Below, in pieces: positions 36,867 through 50,900 of a stretch of DNA of 64,000 nucleotides. The stretch comes from Camarhynchus parvulus (lineage: Eukaryota; Chordata; Aves; Passeriformes; Thraupidae). Position 1 is the first letter of the stretch; each line of letters starts with the position of its first letter. Below the pieces are notes generated by a model. The model did no database searches, was not told where the DNA came from, and saw only the letters and a program-made list of their open reading frames with translations. Made by a program: the position numbers and the translations under genes. The DNA lies in assembly GCF_901933205.1 (NCBI RefSeq), contig NC_044572.1, forward strand, positions 109,628,965-109,692,964, written 5' to 3'.

Positions 36867-37574
36867 GTATTTTACCTCTTAAAGAATTCCATTTCTGTCT
36901 CTGAAGAAAATTATAAACTGTGGTCCACTCTACTTAAATGTTAGTTTAAAATTATTTCCTTGGGTGGTTGTGCCATTCTTTTTACCTTAGGCTTAGCATA
37001 TTGAGACAGCAGAAAGTTAACATCTTGTGTGCTCTAGTTTGGCCCAGCCCTACTGAGCATACGGTCTCCTCCACTGAACTCCTTCTATATAAATGACATG
37101 GACTCCGGTAATGTCTGGTGGTGGAGACAAAGGCTTTTAACAATCCTGTTGCTGAATGTGGTATGTGCAACTGTATTCAAGAACATTAAATGGAGTGTGT
37201 TCCTCTTTCACACCTCCACCTTTATAGGGAAATGCTGATACAGGCTGATTTATTTTTTAATTTTTATGGTGAGTAAAATTTTACAAATCTTAAGGGCTGA
37301 CCAGAAGAACAAAAATTAAGTTATTTTTGGTTTTATGTATGCTTATTGTTTGGGTACACTAGTCCTCCTAACTGAAAAACATATAGTTTTTGCTCTTTCA
37401 CAAAGATATCTTAGTCTTCTAATTTTTTATTCTGTGCTTGTGTTGGATTTTGCTAACATAGAGATAACTCTTCAGAGGAGATGGGTGCTAAATTTTGAAT
37501 TTAAAATCAAAACAGTGTTGATAAGTCGTGGATATTTTAATTATTGCTAATCAGTGCTTACACAGAGTCCAGTT

Positions 37575-38010
37575 TTCAGTTTCTCACATTGCCTTGCCAA
37601 CAAGTAGACTGGGGGTGCCCAAGAAACTTGGAGGGGACGCAGCCAGGACAGCTGACCCCAATGGACTGCACAGATAATCCATACCACATGGCATTGTGCT
37701 TAGCCAGAAAAGCTGAAGGAATAAGGAGAAAGGTGGGGAGGGATGTTGAGAGTTACAGCATTTGTCTTTCCAAATCACCATTATGGGTGATGGTCTGGCC
37801 TTCCTGGAGATAGGTTAATTCCTGCCTGCCCATGGGAAGTGGTGAATGAATTGTTTGCATGGCTTTTGTTTTACCTAATAAACTGTCTTTATCTCAACCC
37901 ATGAATTTTCTCACATTTCCCCTTCTGAGTTTCTCCCCCATCTCACTGCAGGGGACAGTGAGCCACCAGCTGTGGGGGCCCAGCTGCCTGCTGGGGTTAA
38001 ACCACAGCAG
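37575..38010 (+). mobile_element. Solitary endogenous-retrovirus LTR fragment
   Basis: Recognised as an avian ERV LTR from ordered phrases: GGGACGCAGCCAGGACAGCTGACCCC, ATCCATACCACATGGC, CCTGCCTGCCCATGGGAAGTGG, TGAATGAATTG, the polyadenylation region CCTAATAAACTGTC with TTTATCTCAACCCATGA, and the 3' edge GCTGGGGTTAAACCACAGCAG. AATAAA is at 37877-37882 in sense with MAPRE2. The TATA-like box expected upstream is degraded, and the 5' edge is unclear, so it may be truncated. No gag, pol or env sequence adjoins it. The family is, from memory, widespread in non-galliform birds; I cannot give a repeat-library name. Confidence 0.8.
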
Positions 38011-39482
38011 TGTTTCTGGAACAGGCCAAAGGAGTAGACCTGATCTTTGGTGTTTATGTAATGTGGCTATGACTAGTCACTAAGCAGATGCTGGTTTTGT
38101 TAACTGAGAATTAAGTAAAAAGAAGAGCAGTTAACACTTAAGAAAAAGAAATAGTCACTAAAAAATTATTACTGGACATAGGTTTGTGCATACAGAAATA
38201 CACATGCACACACACCTAATTCCTTCATTGGCTTGTCCTGGGTTTATGCTAACCCATTCCACAAATAAGGATTAATATTTAGTTGATTTAAAACCTGTGA
38301 CCTGTCCTCACATGGGCTTGGATATGCAGCAGTACTCACAAAAGCAGGGGCAGGTGTGAAGCATGAAGCACCCTCAGTTTTAGGCTTCCTTGTGCTCTGG
38401 AATCCTACCCAGATTTCAGTGTTCTGCTCTGATCACTTCTGACGTCAGAGTGGGGCATACTTGGCCAGCTGCCTTCAGCTCATTAGTGCTTCCTGGAAAT
38501 AGGGCACGTAATAGCAGGCCAGTGCTACTCTGGGCTTCTAAAGCTTGTTTACATCTTTATTCTGCACCATCTTATGCCTGAACTTCTGAATTTCAGGGTC
38601 TGGCACGCTCCAATTTCCCATGTGATGTCTTGCACTCCCTTTGGAAACAGAAAACCCAAGTGCTAATGTCAAGATGTTGTCCAATTCAGAAACTGGAAAA
38701 GACACTTTTATTAAACACAGACTTTACTCTGCTTGTTAATTCTTCTTACAGATGGTCTGTTCTTCCCAAAGTCACAAATGTGTCGTCCAAATTAAAGCTG
38801 TGCAGGTGACAATCCTACAGAAATTGAATAGCTACTGGAATGGAACCAGCCAGCTGATGTGGAGGATAATGCAGTAACGTCGTGTTGTGTTGTTGGTTGT
38901 TTGAAGAGCATGTCCTGTGCCTTCCCAGCCTTTGTATGGAATTGTACAACTGAGATAGTGTGATGAGTCATGATAAGATCCTGTGGCTGTGAGAGTTAGC
39001 TTTTCATGGAAAATGTCCTTCATTATTAACTTAAATATTGTCCAGAAGTATGACAGGCAGTACACTAGTTTAATTTCTGAGCTGAGGATGGTGGGGTATG
39101 GATATTACACGATGCTGGGTGAAATGAGAGTTCCAGCTTTTCTTGCTGCTTGCATTTCAGAACAGAACTAATTCAGTTAGGTGTCAGTCATTCCATGGGC
39201 TTACTGAATTCTGGGTGAGCACATTTTTGTGCCTTTGTGCCTCGCCTCGCTCCATCACAGAACCTGCACATTGGAAGGAATGGGAGCCCTTACTGATGCT
39301 CTGGGAGGAGTTCTGTATGCATCTGCAAACTTTTGTGTGCCTCATCTGCTGCTGTTTGGGAGTAAATTGGGATGATGCAGGAGCAAGTTCTGGGCAGCTG
39401 GGAAATTACCATGAAAGATGTGCTTCTGTACCTCTGTCTTCCACACTTAGCTGGAAGTGAAGGAGTGTTCATTACAGCTGCT

Positions 39483-39810
39483 ATAGGAACCCTAATATAA
39501 ACCCCAGGATATTGTTGGCCTTCTGGGTTGCAAGTGACATTGCTGGGTCATGCTAAGCTTCTCATCAACAAACACCCTCAAGTTCTTCTCAGGGCTGCTC
39601 TCAATCCATTCTCCACCCAGCTTGTATTTGTGCTTGGGATTGCCCTGACCCAGGTGCAGGACCTTGCACTTGGCCGTGTTGAACTTGATGAGGTTTGCAC
39701 AGACCCACCTCTCAGGCCTGTCAAGGTCCCTCTGGATGGCATCCCTTCCCTCCAGCACATGACCACACCATACAGCTTGGTGCCATTACTAATTTGTGTG
39801 ATTTGCTCTA
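39483..39810 (-). mobile_element. CR1 LINE internal fragment, minus strand
   Basis: The minus strand translates to [60 protein letters not shown] and MTQQC, the thumb-side C-terminal part of a CR1 reverse transcriptase. It then loses frame. Both the 5' and the true 3' ends of the element are absent, so this is an internal piece of a broken copy. Confidence 0.9.
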
Positions 39811-42800
39811 CCTTAACAATGGAACTTTGAAGTTTTAGTACTGCCTTGTCAGTTCATTAGCAAAACAAAAGGAAGCACTCTCGAGAAAAAATAAAGAACC
39901 CAGAGTATCTTTCAGCATAATCCAAAAGTTTTTAAAGAGAGTGCAGTAGACATACCTGAATGTACACATCTATTGTTTGGTGTCAAGAGCAAGCAGATAT
40001 ATGGGTAGTCATTCATATTTGGGCGTTTGGCAGGCTTTAAAATATGCCTATTCTAAATTGATTAGATATATGTATTTCTAAAGGAATAATTTACTTTAGC
40101 TACTGGCAGTTTCATATGCATTTCAGGTGATTCCATTTGCTCCGTGGAGTAACTCTTGGACAGAGTTTTGGGCTTGAGTGATTTAGGACATGATTGTTGA
40201 CTATTCATAGCTGTTTTATAACATTGTTCTAACAATGTGTTTTCAGAGGTAGACTAAGATATGTCCTGAGTTAACAAGTGGTCAGATCCTTAAAGGCTGC
40301 TCAAAAACTTATCCAGAAAGGTACTGGCATGAATTAAAATTATTTTTGATATTTTAATCAGACTCTAAAGCTTGATGTGATGCCTGGTATCAGGTAGCTG
40401 CTTCCTGTACCTGTAAATGGATATTAACCCGTATCTCTATAAATGCAGAGTGTGGTCTTTATTTCATTTGAAAAAGAAATACTTTTAAAAGAACCCAAAA
40501 GTCAAGAAGTGTAAAAATGCCCTGGTTTTTGTGTTAATTGGTGGGCAGGCCAGCAGACATAGCCCTTCCCATTCCAAAGATGATCCTACTGGGGAGTCAG
40601 CGCAGGTCAAGGATAATGCAGCTCGGAAATGGAAGCATAAATAGGTCCCTACAACTAATCTGCTGTGCCTCCCTCATGCTGCCTTGTCCCCTCCTTCAGG
40701 AACAGAGCCGATTTGTGTCCGAGCTGGCGGTGGTGCCGTGGGTGGACGGCTTTGGTAAGGTGCCACAGGGTGCTTCCAGAAACAGCAGGAGCAGCAAGGT
40801 TTCACCAGGTGAATGCAGCTCCCAGGTGGGGAAATGAGGGTCTTTTCCTCCTTCAAGAAGCAGCACAGAGCACTGCTGTAGGTTCTTGGCAGCAGCAGCA
40901 CAGCTGCTTTTAGAGCTGATGCCATCTGCCAGCCCTGAGCCAACTTTCGATCTCCTATAGCCCCCGCTTGGCTCTAATGCAGTGGTAAACAGCCTACAGA
41001 TGTAGAGTCAAAATTGTGGTACAGGATTAAAATATTAGGGCACTGTTGTTTGTGCCAGTTCTAATGCTCCCTGCGGGAAATAGCGGAAAAGGCTTCATCT
41101 GATCAAAATTGAAAATAGTGATCAGGTTGTCAGGATTTTAGCTTAGTGTCTTATGTAAGTATTCCTGTGTGTCAGAGCAAATCTCCATGGAGCACTCTCT
41201 AGTGTATGGGTGGAGGGTGTCAAAAATACATGCGTATAAGACAGGTTAATAAAATTAATTATTTACATGCAAGCTAAAAATGTGAGAGGTTCTTAGATCT
41301 GAAGGCTGTTAGATTTTTTTAGTTTGAAATATTCAGTGAGAGCAGGATGACTAAAGCAGAGCTGGAAAATACTGGAGGATCACATGAGGGCTAAAAATAC
41401 TCATGCTATGACAGGGAAAATAACCAGGGCAGAATGAACTGTTTGTGCATGAATGCATTATATATAATGTGCCATCAAAAAGCCAATTGCACAAGAGGAA
41501 TACTGATTTTCTGTAGGGAAACAGTATATCCTGCTGTGACAGATGTGCTGTAAATTAATTTTGAGGGATAAAAATACTCAGCAAGTCCGGTCTTTATTTT
41601 AGCAGCTAGTGATACAATTAGAACTCCTGGGAGACTGGAGAACTCCTAATGTTTTGGGTTTTTTTGCTTTCCACCAAGACTTGCTACCTTTTTCCCCAGT
41701 GGCAGGCAGTAGGTGTTGGCAGTGGCAAACGCTGCTCGCTGTGGTGCAATGCTGCAGGACAACGTGGCAGAGCTAGAGATGGAAAGAGCTGCAGGGTGAC
41801 AAACTGAGAGCGTTTTCATCCCTAGTTCATACAAGGCCAAGGAATTGTACTGACCAAGGGGAACAGCATGTGCAGTGACAGCGCCGGCCTGGGAGGTAAA
41901 GTGGCTCAGCTGTAATACAGACACATCTCCCCTGCCAGCATGAGGAGCATTTAATTTTTAAATCCACTGAGCTCGAGAATTTAGACCAGGAGGCAGCACG
42001 CTTGCAGTGCATGAGCCAGGGCCTTTTTTCGAGAGAGATGATTGTGTTGGGAAAAGCAGTGGTGAAAATGGCTATTTAATTTTCAGTGGACCATGGGTGT
42101 GGTCTGAGTGTCTGTGTTGCACAAATGTTGCACATTCTTTCCTTTTCCAGCATGCATTTCTTTGCAGATTTTTTTCAGATTTTCCTTTTGAGACTGCTTT
42201 TTCCTTAGAGCTAAGCAGACTGTGAGATTTTAGAAAATGCCAGTTTTTAAGAGCACTTGAAATTTTAAACTGTGTTCTTCTGTTAAGCCTGTGAAATGGT
42301 TCCATCCATTGAAGATAAATGTTTGCATACTTAAAGATATTTCTACAGCAAATAGAGGTTTTAGTTGAGAAGAAACTAAATTCAGTTTTTGAATATTTTA
42401 AATAATAAATATTGGTTATTTTAAATCTTTTGTAAAGTCTTCATTTTTGATGGGGAGGAAGGGCTTTGGTTAGTTCCCTTCCATCAAATCTTGTATTAAA
42501 GACAAATTAAGGCAGTCAGGCCATGAGTAAAACCTTTTCATTTGACAAGTGGCCTCCATTGGATTCTCTTACTTGGGTAGCTCTCTTGAAATTGTGAAAG
42601 TTTCAAGTACTCATACACACTTCTCTTTGCCAGCTGTGTGGCAGAGAGGATGAATGCAGAGCTCACCAGGCTGTACTGGACCAGCAGTAGTGAAAGTTTG
42701 AGGAGCTGAGAGGACAGAAGGGTCCTGCCAGCCAGGGGAAGGCAGTGCCACAAAATAATTAGGACAGATGCACTGCAGCATGTTGGAATTCAGAGTTAAG

Positions 42801-43771
42801 TCAGATTTTGTCTGAGGTCATTTAATTCCCATTAAGTATCATTTGTCATTGCTTATTTCATTAAGTGCCCCTAAACTGAGCATTTACTTGTGTCCTGGTG
42901 TAGCTACAATAATAAGAGTGTGTGAATATTAATTAATCTGCTGTTCTTGCTCTCTTGGTTTAAGTGGGTGGAGAGTTTTTGTTCAGCTTGTGAAGAAATT
43001 ACTGTGGCCTCTTGTTGGGTTTGGTTTTTCTCCTGTGGTATGAGTCAGGAATATTCATTTTATGAAGTCCTTTAATTTGACTAAAATAGACTGTGAGTGA
43101 TTCCCAAATTCCACTGAAGCAGTGGTTGTGTGGGCTCAGCCAAGTCTTGTGCTTGCTCAGGGCTTCCATTGCTCTCCACACTCTCCATTGCACGTCCACA
43201 CTCTATTCATGCACGTGTTTCCTTGAAATTTTGCATAAATATTTAACAGCATACTAATTACTCATATAGCTTCAAGGGAGATTTCTCTCTAAACGTTAAG
43301 TAGGTCTCTTGTTACAAGACTGTGCCTGTGATGTAAAGAGAACTGGAATTTGCAGCACAGCTTTTTTGTACCCAAAGCTGCACGGTGCCAACATCCACTG
43401 TTTTATGTTGCAGAAGTTTGCATCTGTTTGTAGAACTTAGGTATTTAGCAAAAAGAATAGTGAAGATGAAACTGCATGGGATACATTTAATTATGGGATT
43501 TTTTAACAAAAAAACTAGTAATTGTTTCTGGAGTACCACAGATGGAAACCTCAAATGCATTTCAAAGCTGGCTCATCTTAATTTAGTAAAAGAACAGAAT
43601 AATTTGTCTTTCAATTGTGAATTTACTTTTCTCATCTCTGCTAGTGTTATGTGGGCAGGTACAAAAAGTTATCCAGGTGCTAATTGAAACAGCTGCAATA
43701 CTGTTTACAAAAAAATTCTAATTGGAACCCTGCACTGACCTAAAATCAGACCATGCTGTTGCAGAAGTTCT

Positions 43772-44490
43772 CACAGAACAGTGGAGGTGAGAAGACACCT
43801 CTGAGATCATCCTGTCAAACTGTTCTGCTGAAAGCAGAGTCACCTTGAGCTGGTTGCCCAGGACCATATCCAGTCACATTTTGAGTATCTCTGAGGTTGA
43901 AGACCCCTCAACTTCTCTGAACAGTTTGTTCCAGTCTTTGATAACCCTCGGAGTTAATAAGTTTTTTCTTATGTTTAAATGGAATTTCTTGGGTTTCATT
44001 TTGTGCCCATTGCCTTCCATCCTTTGGGGACCACTGAAAGGAGCCTTCTTTGCACCTTCTCTTGAGGTGTAGATAAGATCCTCCCTGAAGCCTCTTTTCT
44101 CCAGGCTGAACAGACATAGCTTTCTGACTTGGCTTGTGTGTGAGGTGCTCCATTCCCTTAGTCTTTGTGGCCCATTGTTGGACCCTCTCCAGTTCATCCA
44201 TGTCTGTCCCATCCTGAGGAGCCCTGAACTGAGCTGAGCATTCCTCATGTGCCTCTCCAGTGCTGACTAGAGGGGGAACATCACCTCCCTCAGCCTGCTG
44301 ATGGTGCGCTTCCCAGTGCAGCCCAGGAGGCTGCTGGCCTTCCTTGCTCAAGAGTGCTCTGCTGGCTCATGCTCAGCTCAGGCCCACCAGGACCCCCAAA
44401 TCCTTTTCTGGCACAGTGCTTTCCAGTCTTTTGGCTGCCAGCATGTTTTGGGGCATGGGGATGTTCCTTTCCAGGGAAGGGCCCTGCATG
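43772..44490 (-). mobile_element. CR1-family LINE fragment, minus strand, longest in the window
   Basis: The plus strand begins with the reverse-complement CR1 end (CACAGAACAGTGGAGGTGAG, CACCTCTGAGATCATC) and continues TTGCCCAGGACCATATCCAG, TTTCTCCAGGCTGAACAGAC. The minus strand gives KLCLFSLEKRGFREDLIY and GNGHKMKPKKFHLNIRKNLL followed by VIKDWNKLFREVEGSSTSEI, the reverse-transcriptase C terminus region. About 720 bases, with frameshifts; inactive. Confidence 0.9.
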
Positions 44491-47400
44491 TGTTTTTGAA
44501 CATCAGCAGTAAGCTTGAAGAGGAATTAATAATGGCAAACAGTTATGTTGCAGATTACAATGCAATTCTCTCACTGATCAGGGAAAAGAAATGCTTATTG
44601 GAGACTTTTTACCTAAAATACCTTTATAAAATTTTGTGCTTTCTCAGAATGTGTAAATAGGTTATATATGAATATTTTCATGGAGGAAATTATGTTGGAA
44701 ATAATTTAAACTGCTTGGGTTATGTAGTCCCTCTGAGCAGTGCATTAGGAGTTATTCCATTATTGCACTAATTGACTACAAAACCATTGCTCAACACCAA
44801 GTCATTAAGTCTATCAAGATCTTTTGTCTCTGTTTAGATATCTGGCTCTTTCAAGTACTTTGCATTACTCTACCGACCAGCATCCTTTAATTATTGTATG
44901 AAATTGGGCTTCTGCTAGAATGGAAGCTTACTTCTGGGCTGATTATAAAACTGATGCCTTAGAATAAATGTGCAGTAAAGCTTTTTTTTTCTTCCAGGAA
45001 ATTTTAGATTAGAAATCCCTAAGCATTCTCTGTTGCAATTAAGCTTTATCCAGCTGTTGCTGATACCTCCTAGTAACTAGTTAGCTGGTTTTCATCTGTG
45101 TTACTGAAATTGGAATATTGTGGTCATTTAAGAGCTGATCCTGAGCAGTGGAGAAAAAGTTGATTTCTTTTGATTTGTCTAGACTTTATTTTTTAAAAAA
45201 AAAGTAAGCTTTATAAAGCTTAGTGGCACTTTGCTGTAGAAATCCAAAGGGCTTTGTTATTTTCAAAGGAGGGCAGAATACAATGCCCCATGTCAGTGCT
45301 GCAGGCACTGGGGATGAGGCTTGCTCAGCACGCTCTGGGAGGGCATCTCAGCTGCAAATTAGAGAGAATACCTGGGGATCAAATGTTTGTGCCTGCTCTT
45401 TCCTTAGCTCTCTCTGTGCCAACTTTAAAGCATTTACTTTTCAGTTGATACCCTGAACCTGCATCTTGTAGTTGTAGAATACAATAAGAAGTAAATGTTG
45501 CTGCTTTGGTCATTAAATAACTTGAGACCCAGCTAGAATTCTAGAGTCAAAGTGATTTTATTTTATGTGTGTGTTCTTATTGCATATTTTGACACTACTT
45601 TACTTCCGTTCATCTGCTAATCCAAGTGAAAATTATTTTCTTGGCTTTGAGAACATTTTAGCAATCCTACTATAAAGCAGCTGATTTTTACTTAGTTATA
45701 ATATGGGCTGAACCTTGAAAGCATTGAAGGCAGAATGGTAACGTTTAGGCAATTTCATAAAGAAAAATAGCAGCAAAAGATCTTGGCATTATTAATGATT
45801 TTCAACAAATTATTTATTCTTTGCTGATCTAAGTATGATGTGAAAAAAATCTCATTTCAGACATATACACAACACTGAATTTTCCCAACTTTAGCAAGCC
45901 TGTGTACTATATCTGAAATCTGCTAGAGAAGAGTTTGTGTATGCAACAGCCACAGAAGCTATTGGAGTCACCAGTTTCTAAAAGAAACAAAACCAAGACA
46001 AAAAAACCCCACCAAAATCCCCACCAGTATGCTTTTTCCCCCTTATCTGTCTTATATTAAAGAGCATAGAAAAGGAGGATGGCTGTCTTGCACAGAAGTG
46101 TTTACACATGCTAACTGAATTATCAAGTTGTTTGTGTTCTGTTGGCTTTAGGTGACCCAGTTAATACAGAGTTATCCATAGGGGTGGGAGGAGATTCTTT
46201 CTACAGAGGGAGGCCTGTGACTAAATCAGGAAAGCTTAAGCTTGATTAAATAACCCATTGCTGCTCTCCTTTCCCATCACTTGCCAGCTCCTCCAATGAA
46301 CCCCTGTCACAGTTCTAGGTCAGTGAGACTCTGTGAGCTCCACAGTCTGGGCATATGGACAGCCCCACAGGCTGTCTCTTCCTCTCCCTGCCTCCTTGCA
46401 CTTTCTTCCTAGTAATGGCTTTTTTTAAATACATTGGTTTTACAAAGAATTGCTTTATTAAAGCATTGTCTGACACTGGGGGTACATTGTGGAAATGATA
46501 ACTTAGAACAATTTGTGGTGTGCCATAAATCAAGTAATCCTATGGGAGGAGCAGCTGGTGAGGTGTGGGGTAGAAGGTGGCTGCTGAGAAAACCTGGGCA
46601 AAATCGCTCTGGAAGTGGGGAGCAGCAAGCTCAGAGCTCATCTGGGAGCTGGGTACCTGCTGGATCAGGGCTGTCTCCTGTGTGGCTCAGGCCTCAGAAC
46701 TGACATCATTTGATGGTGGAGGATGGCATGGAGCCTGTCAGCACGTTTGGACAACTGTGTTTTGCTCGCTGTAGGAATCAGTGATGAACATGGGTGCTGC
46801 TGAGCGGGACCTCTGATTCACATGCCTGCCTGCTTAATAAATCAGAGAGGCCAGAGAGAGGCTGGGTTTCTGTTTTGCCTTCTTAACCAAACCAGTATCA
46901 GATGTCCCTCCAGTGCATCTCAAATTTATTCCTTGTTGGAGGGAACAAGGAAAAGGCAGAGTCAGAGTGCATTGCTTGTGGGTGCTGGGGCAGGGGGAGA
47001 GCTGTGTGCCAGGCACTCATGTTTGGGCTCAGTGACTGTATGGAACAGCCAGCCACAAGAAATGAAAGGTGGAGAGGCAGAGCAAGGCATGAGGAGCTGC
47101 CTGGGAGGTTCCTGTGAAGGCACTGCAAACCCTTTCACACAACTATTGCTCTGCTTGGGCATTTACGTGCCAAGTCATTGTGGAAAAAGAGTCATGCACT
47201 CGTTACTGAGGATGCACTCATTATTTGCCATTTTTGCTGGTGAAGATGTTGCTCCATATTCTGGCAGCTTTGCAGCACAAGTAATTAAATAGGAAAACCT
47301 AAGGATATCAAAACACATCTTCTGGTCACTGTGGTCAACTGTGAGTTCACCAATGAGTTTAATTTTGCTCTGTCTGAGTTTCAATGCCCTTGTCTCTGGG

Positions 47401-47835
47401 TGGTTTACATTTGAAAATGAAAAAAGCACAGAGGCAGTTTAGCTGACTTTATTTCAGCTCTGTCTTTCTCCAGGGAAGTTCAGGATAGCTGTGTATGTTA
47501 AGTAACGGGCTGGGGGAATGCTCTCTTAACAGCATTTTTTTTTTTAGCTGAAAGCCTCTCAAATCTAAAGGAACTTTTTATTCCTGGTGTGATGTTGTTT
47601 ATTTTGGTTTTAGAGTTGCCTCAGTCTTAGTAGCACACTGAGATTGGTAGGAAATGTGGTTTTTCCTTTCCCAAGGCATAACAGCAGTGGAATTTTCTCT
47701 ACTGTCACCTTGAAGTAAGAGAAAGGATGGATGGCTGTAAAATCAATTCTTGTGTTTCAGTACCAGGTTAATAGAAATGCATTTATTATAGAGATCAATC
47801 TTGTTTAATGTTTACTTATTTACTGTGTTTTTCAG

Positions 47836-47975
47836 GTGCTGCTAAATCCAGTCCAGCTTCTAAACCAGGATCAACACCTTCTCGCCCATCTTCAGCAAAA
47901 AAAGCTACACCAAGCAGCTCAGCATCCAAATCAGATAAAGATTTGGAAACTCAAGTCATACAGCTCAGTGAACAG
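47836..47975 (+). CDS. MAPRE2: MAPRE2 coding exon 5 (residues 203-249, Ser/Pro linker)
   Basis: The acceptor TTTTTCAG is followed by GT completing glycine 203, then AAKSSPASKPGSTPSRPSSA, KKATPSSSASKSDKD and LETQVIQLSEQ. The first two thirds are the disordered Ser/Pro/Lys-rich linker, a likely phosphorylation target. From SDKDLETQVIQLSEQ the heptad pattern of the parallel dimeric coiled coil begins, the start of the EB1-C domain. The donor is GAACAG/GTAAAT, phase 0. This is the least conserved part of the protein, as is usual for EB linkers. Confidence 0.96.
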
Positions 47976-50900
47976 GTAAATTTGCTTTAGGCACAAAAGT
48001 AGATGCATTCATTGTCACAGGCAGGCATGAAATCTAATATTGTCTTCTGATGAATGATGCTCTTCAGAATTACGAAGGGACAAAATGTGGAAATAGTTCA
48101 GCTGGAAAGAAATAAAAAAAGAAGAGATTTATTGTAAAAAATAATGTCTGGTAGAGATGACTGATTTTTGCCAGTATTTTTAAATTATGATCTTAGGAGT
48201 GACAAGTAAATCTTGCTGAAGCATGGTAATTTTATTTGATGTTGAAATATATCTTTTATTTCACCTGGATAGGAAAAATCCAAATAGTATCTGTGCTCTT
48301 GTGTATTATTAATTTGAAATAAATCATTTAATGTGCCACTGTGGAGGAAACAAGCCTGTTTGTCATACCAAGATGTTAAGAGATTTGCAGTTAAAAGTGA
48401 GACTAGAGCATTGTGCTCTGCTTTCTGGAAGGAAGGTGTTAAAGAAGCTAACACACCATTTTCATTTAAAAATGCAATCTATCTTTCTGAGAATACTTCG
48501 TTATTTTATAAATAACGTTTTGTGATATAATTGAAAAAGTTCAGGATTTCTGTAATGTTAGGAATGTAAGGGCTTCATTTTTGTTTATGCTCTGAAGCTT
48601 TACACCATTCTCTCATTTTTGAACTGCAAGAGTGTCTGCACTGGACAAGAATAAATACCTGCATCTGGCTTAAGACTGTGCTGTCAGAATGGTGTAAATG
48701 CCGCCACTATATATGCGGCCTGATCCCTGTATTTGTCCTTGGTGAGGGAAAATGGAAAAGAAAAAACTTGTATTTTAGAGCTCCTGGCAGCTGCATTCAG
48801 GAAGCAGTCATTATTCTGGATCAAGTATACTTTTCCACAGTTAAGGACATTTCAGTTTCAGACTCTAATTGACCTGAACAGCAATGATTTCAGTTTGCTG
48901 GGGCACTGTTTGCATGTTTTTGATGAGCTGTACACTGAAAGGTGGTGGATGGATAGCCACATCCCAGACATGGCGTTCTGTGGATTCAGGGTATCATTCT
49001 GAGCAGCAGAGAGCACAATGGGATCCTCCTGCTTTCCAAATGGGCTATAGATTGTTGCTGAAACAGATAAGTTTTTAAATGTTGCACAAGGAATGGATGT
49101 ATATATTTTTCATGGAATCCTTTTTTTTTAAATCAGTGTCAAGCAGAGTTCAAATGTCAGCTTAATGCAACTTAAACCACAACATTTGTACTCAGAAGTC
49201 AGAATGTGTTTGCTTCAGGAGGAAGAGTTGGTTGGCATCTGAGCAACATAGAAACATTTGATTTCTATTTACTGAAATAGACAGTCACTATCACATCCAC
49301 TGCTAACATATTCCTAGCATGTTCCATGTGTGAAAACCTTAAGCTTTATATACAAATAACCCTGAAGGAAAACTGATGATTTCCCCCATCACTGAAGAGA
49401 AGAAGAAATTTTGTGCATATGAAAAACTGATTCCTTAATAGCTAGTTTTTAAGAGACATCATCTAGCTAGAATGGTCTGGAAGGCTTTTTTTCTTAATGC
49501 TGACAGCATTTGGTATCTCATTTCCCACTAATGGATACTTGTAGACCGTGGCCATATTACACGAGCCAAAAAAGCTATGCTGCAAGCAGCTCTGAGCCAG
49601 GTTTTCCTGACCCCCAGTGTGAACATGCTGCAAGAGCCAAATTGCCTGGTTTTTACTACTCTGCAGCAGTTGTGGAGATGAGGGCAGCAGCCACCATTAC
49701 TGTGTTTCTGTGTTGATTATAAATAAGAAGTGCTGAATTGTGTCTTGGATATCAGGGTCCTTTGTGGCTCTAATACTTTTTTCATTCCTTTCATGGATAG
49801 CAATTGAGGGAGATGAAAACTTCCATGCAATTGGTAGCAGAAAAGTTTAATCAGTGGGGATGTCTGTACACTATGTTTTACCATAGTGTAGCTTAATGAG
49901 CTATTTGTAGTAATTGTAAGAGTCCCTAACATTTGCCAGTTAATGGCTCCCTACAATCTTAAAGTTTCTCTTAAAATCATCTTCAAACTGTGCCAGTAAA
50001 TTAAACTCCAAAATTAAATTCCAGGGAGTGTCACTCTGCACTGGAACTTGATTACCCATAGCATTGAAATGACTCTCTCCCAAAGAGTGTCTGAGTGCAG
50101 CTGAGGTGACAACACAAACCAGGGGCTGTTGCATACAGAGAAGGGACTTTTCCAGGTGGAGAATGGTCCCAGGAACTATTAGCTGTGTGTTGATATACAT
50201 GTAGTTTCTGAAAACAGCATCATTGTGGCTTTTTGCCTACAGTTGGGCCTAATCTGCAGCCTGGCTTTGCAGCCCTGTGAATATTTGTGCTACCAGTAAG
50301 TGCCAGCAGAGAAAAGTCCAGTCAGTAGGAACTGCTGCCTTTGCACCCATTAACTGGGTTGCAGAGGGATGCTTTCAGTCCAGAAATAGAGCATGGGAGC
50401 TGACATGAGCTGTTCCTCAAGTGTCAGCCTTCGGGCATGCTTATGGAAGGAAAAAGTAGGATGCAGATGTGCAAAGTGTCTGAGGAAATATAGATTCATG
50501 TGGCACAGACAGGTAGCTGGAGCTGAAGGGAAGCATATCTAGTGTGGTTATAGCAATGTTTACTATATACAGTAGTTAATTAAGTCTGTGCACATGTACA
50601 TACTTTAACGATTTCGTTTCTTAAACAGCATGAATGTGAGAGAATGAAAATGGGAGAATGTCTTCATAGTAAATAGGTCAGAAGGGGAGATAGTCTCAGC
50701 TATTAGCTGCCAGTTTTTGAGCTGAAGTTCATTGTTTTCCCAAGCTCTAGCAAGCACAGAGCAAGAGATCTGGAAGCAGTTACATTCTTATTCTGGCTGG
50801 ATTCAGGCATTGCTCTCAAGCAATATGCTGTGGCAGTTCAGAAGGCACATCCTAAATATGAGGTCCTCATCTATAGACCAGAATATTGTAAACTCTTGTT

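Larger units (their letters stand above)
36867..47835 (+). other. MAPRE2: MAPRE2 intron 4 (11.0 kb)
   Basis: Begins GTATTT and ends TTTTTCAG. It holds a sense-orientation LTR fragment at 37575-38010 and two minus-strand CR1 fragments at 39483-39810 and 43772-44490. A GC-richer, gene-poor stretch runs 46560-47160, where open frames on both strands are uncharacteristic. No internal coding exon recognised. Confidence 0.9.

Noticed and set aside
39492..39758. 88-codon minus-strand frame
   Set aside because: Recognised as part of a broken CR1 reverse transcriptase.
43874..44351. Minus-strand open frames of 124 and 147 codons
   Set aside because: They are remnants of the CR1 reverse-transcriptase C terminus in two frames of a frameshifted copy, not a host gene.
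44815..44900. Segment resembling a minus-strand CR1 phrase (AAGTCTATCAAGATC)
   Set aside because: Too short and too diverged to separate from chance.
46820..47292. 156-codon plus-strand frame with competing minus-strand frames in intron 4
   Set aside because: Overlapping open frames on both strands, cysteine-rich and without recognisable domain; explained by local base composition.
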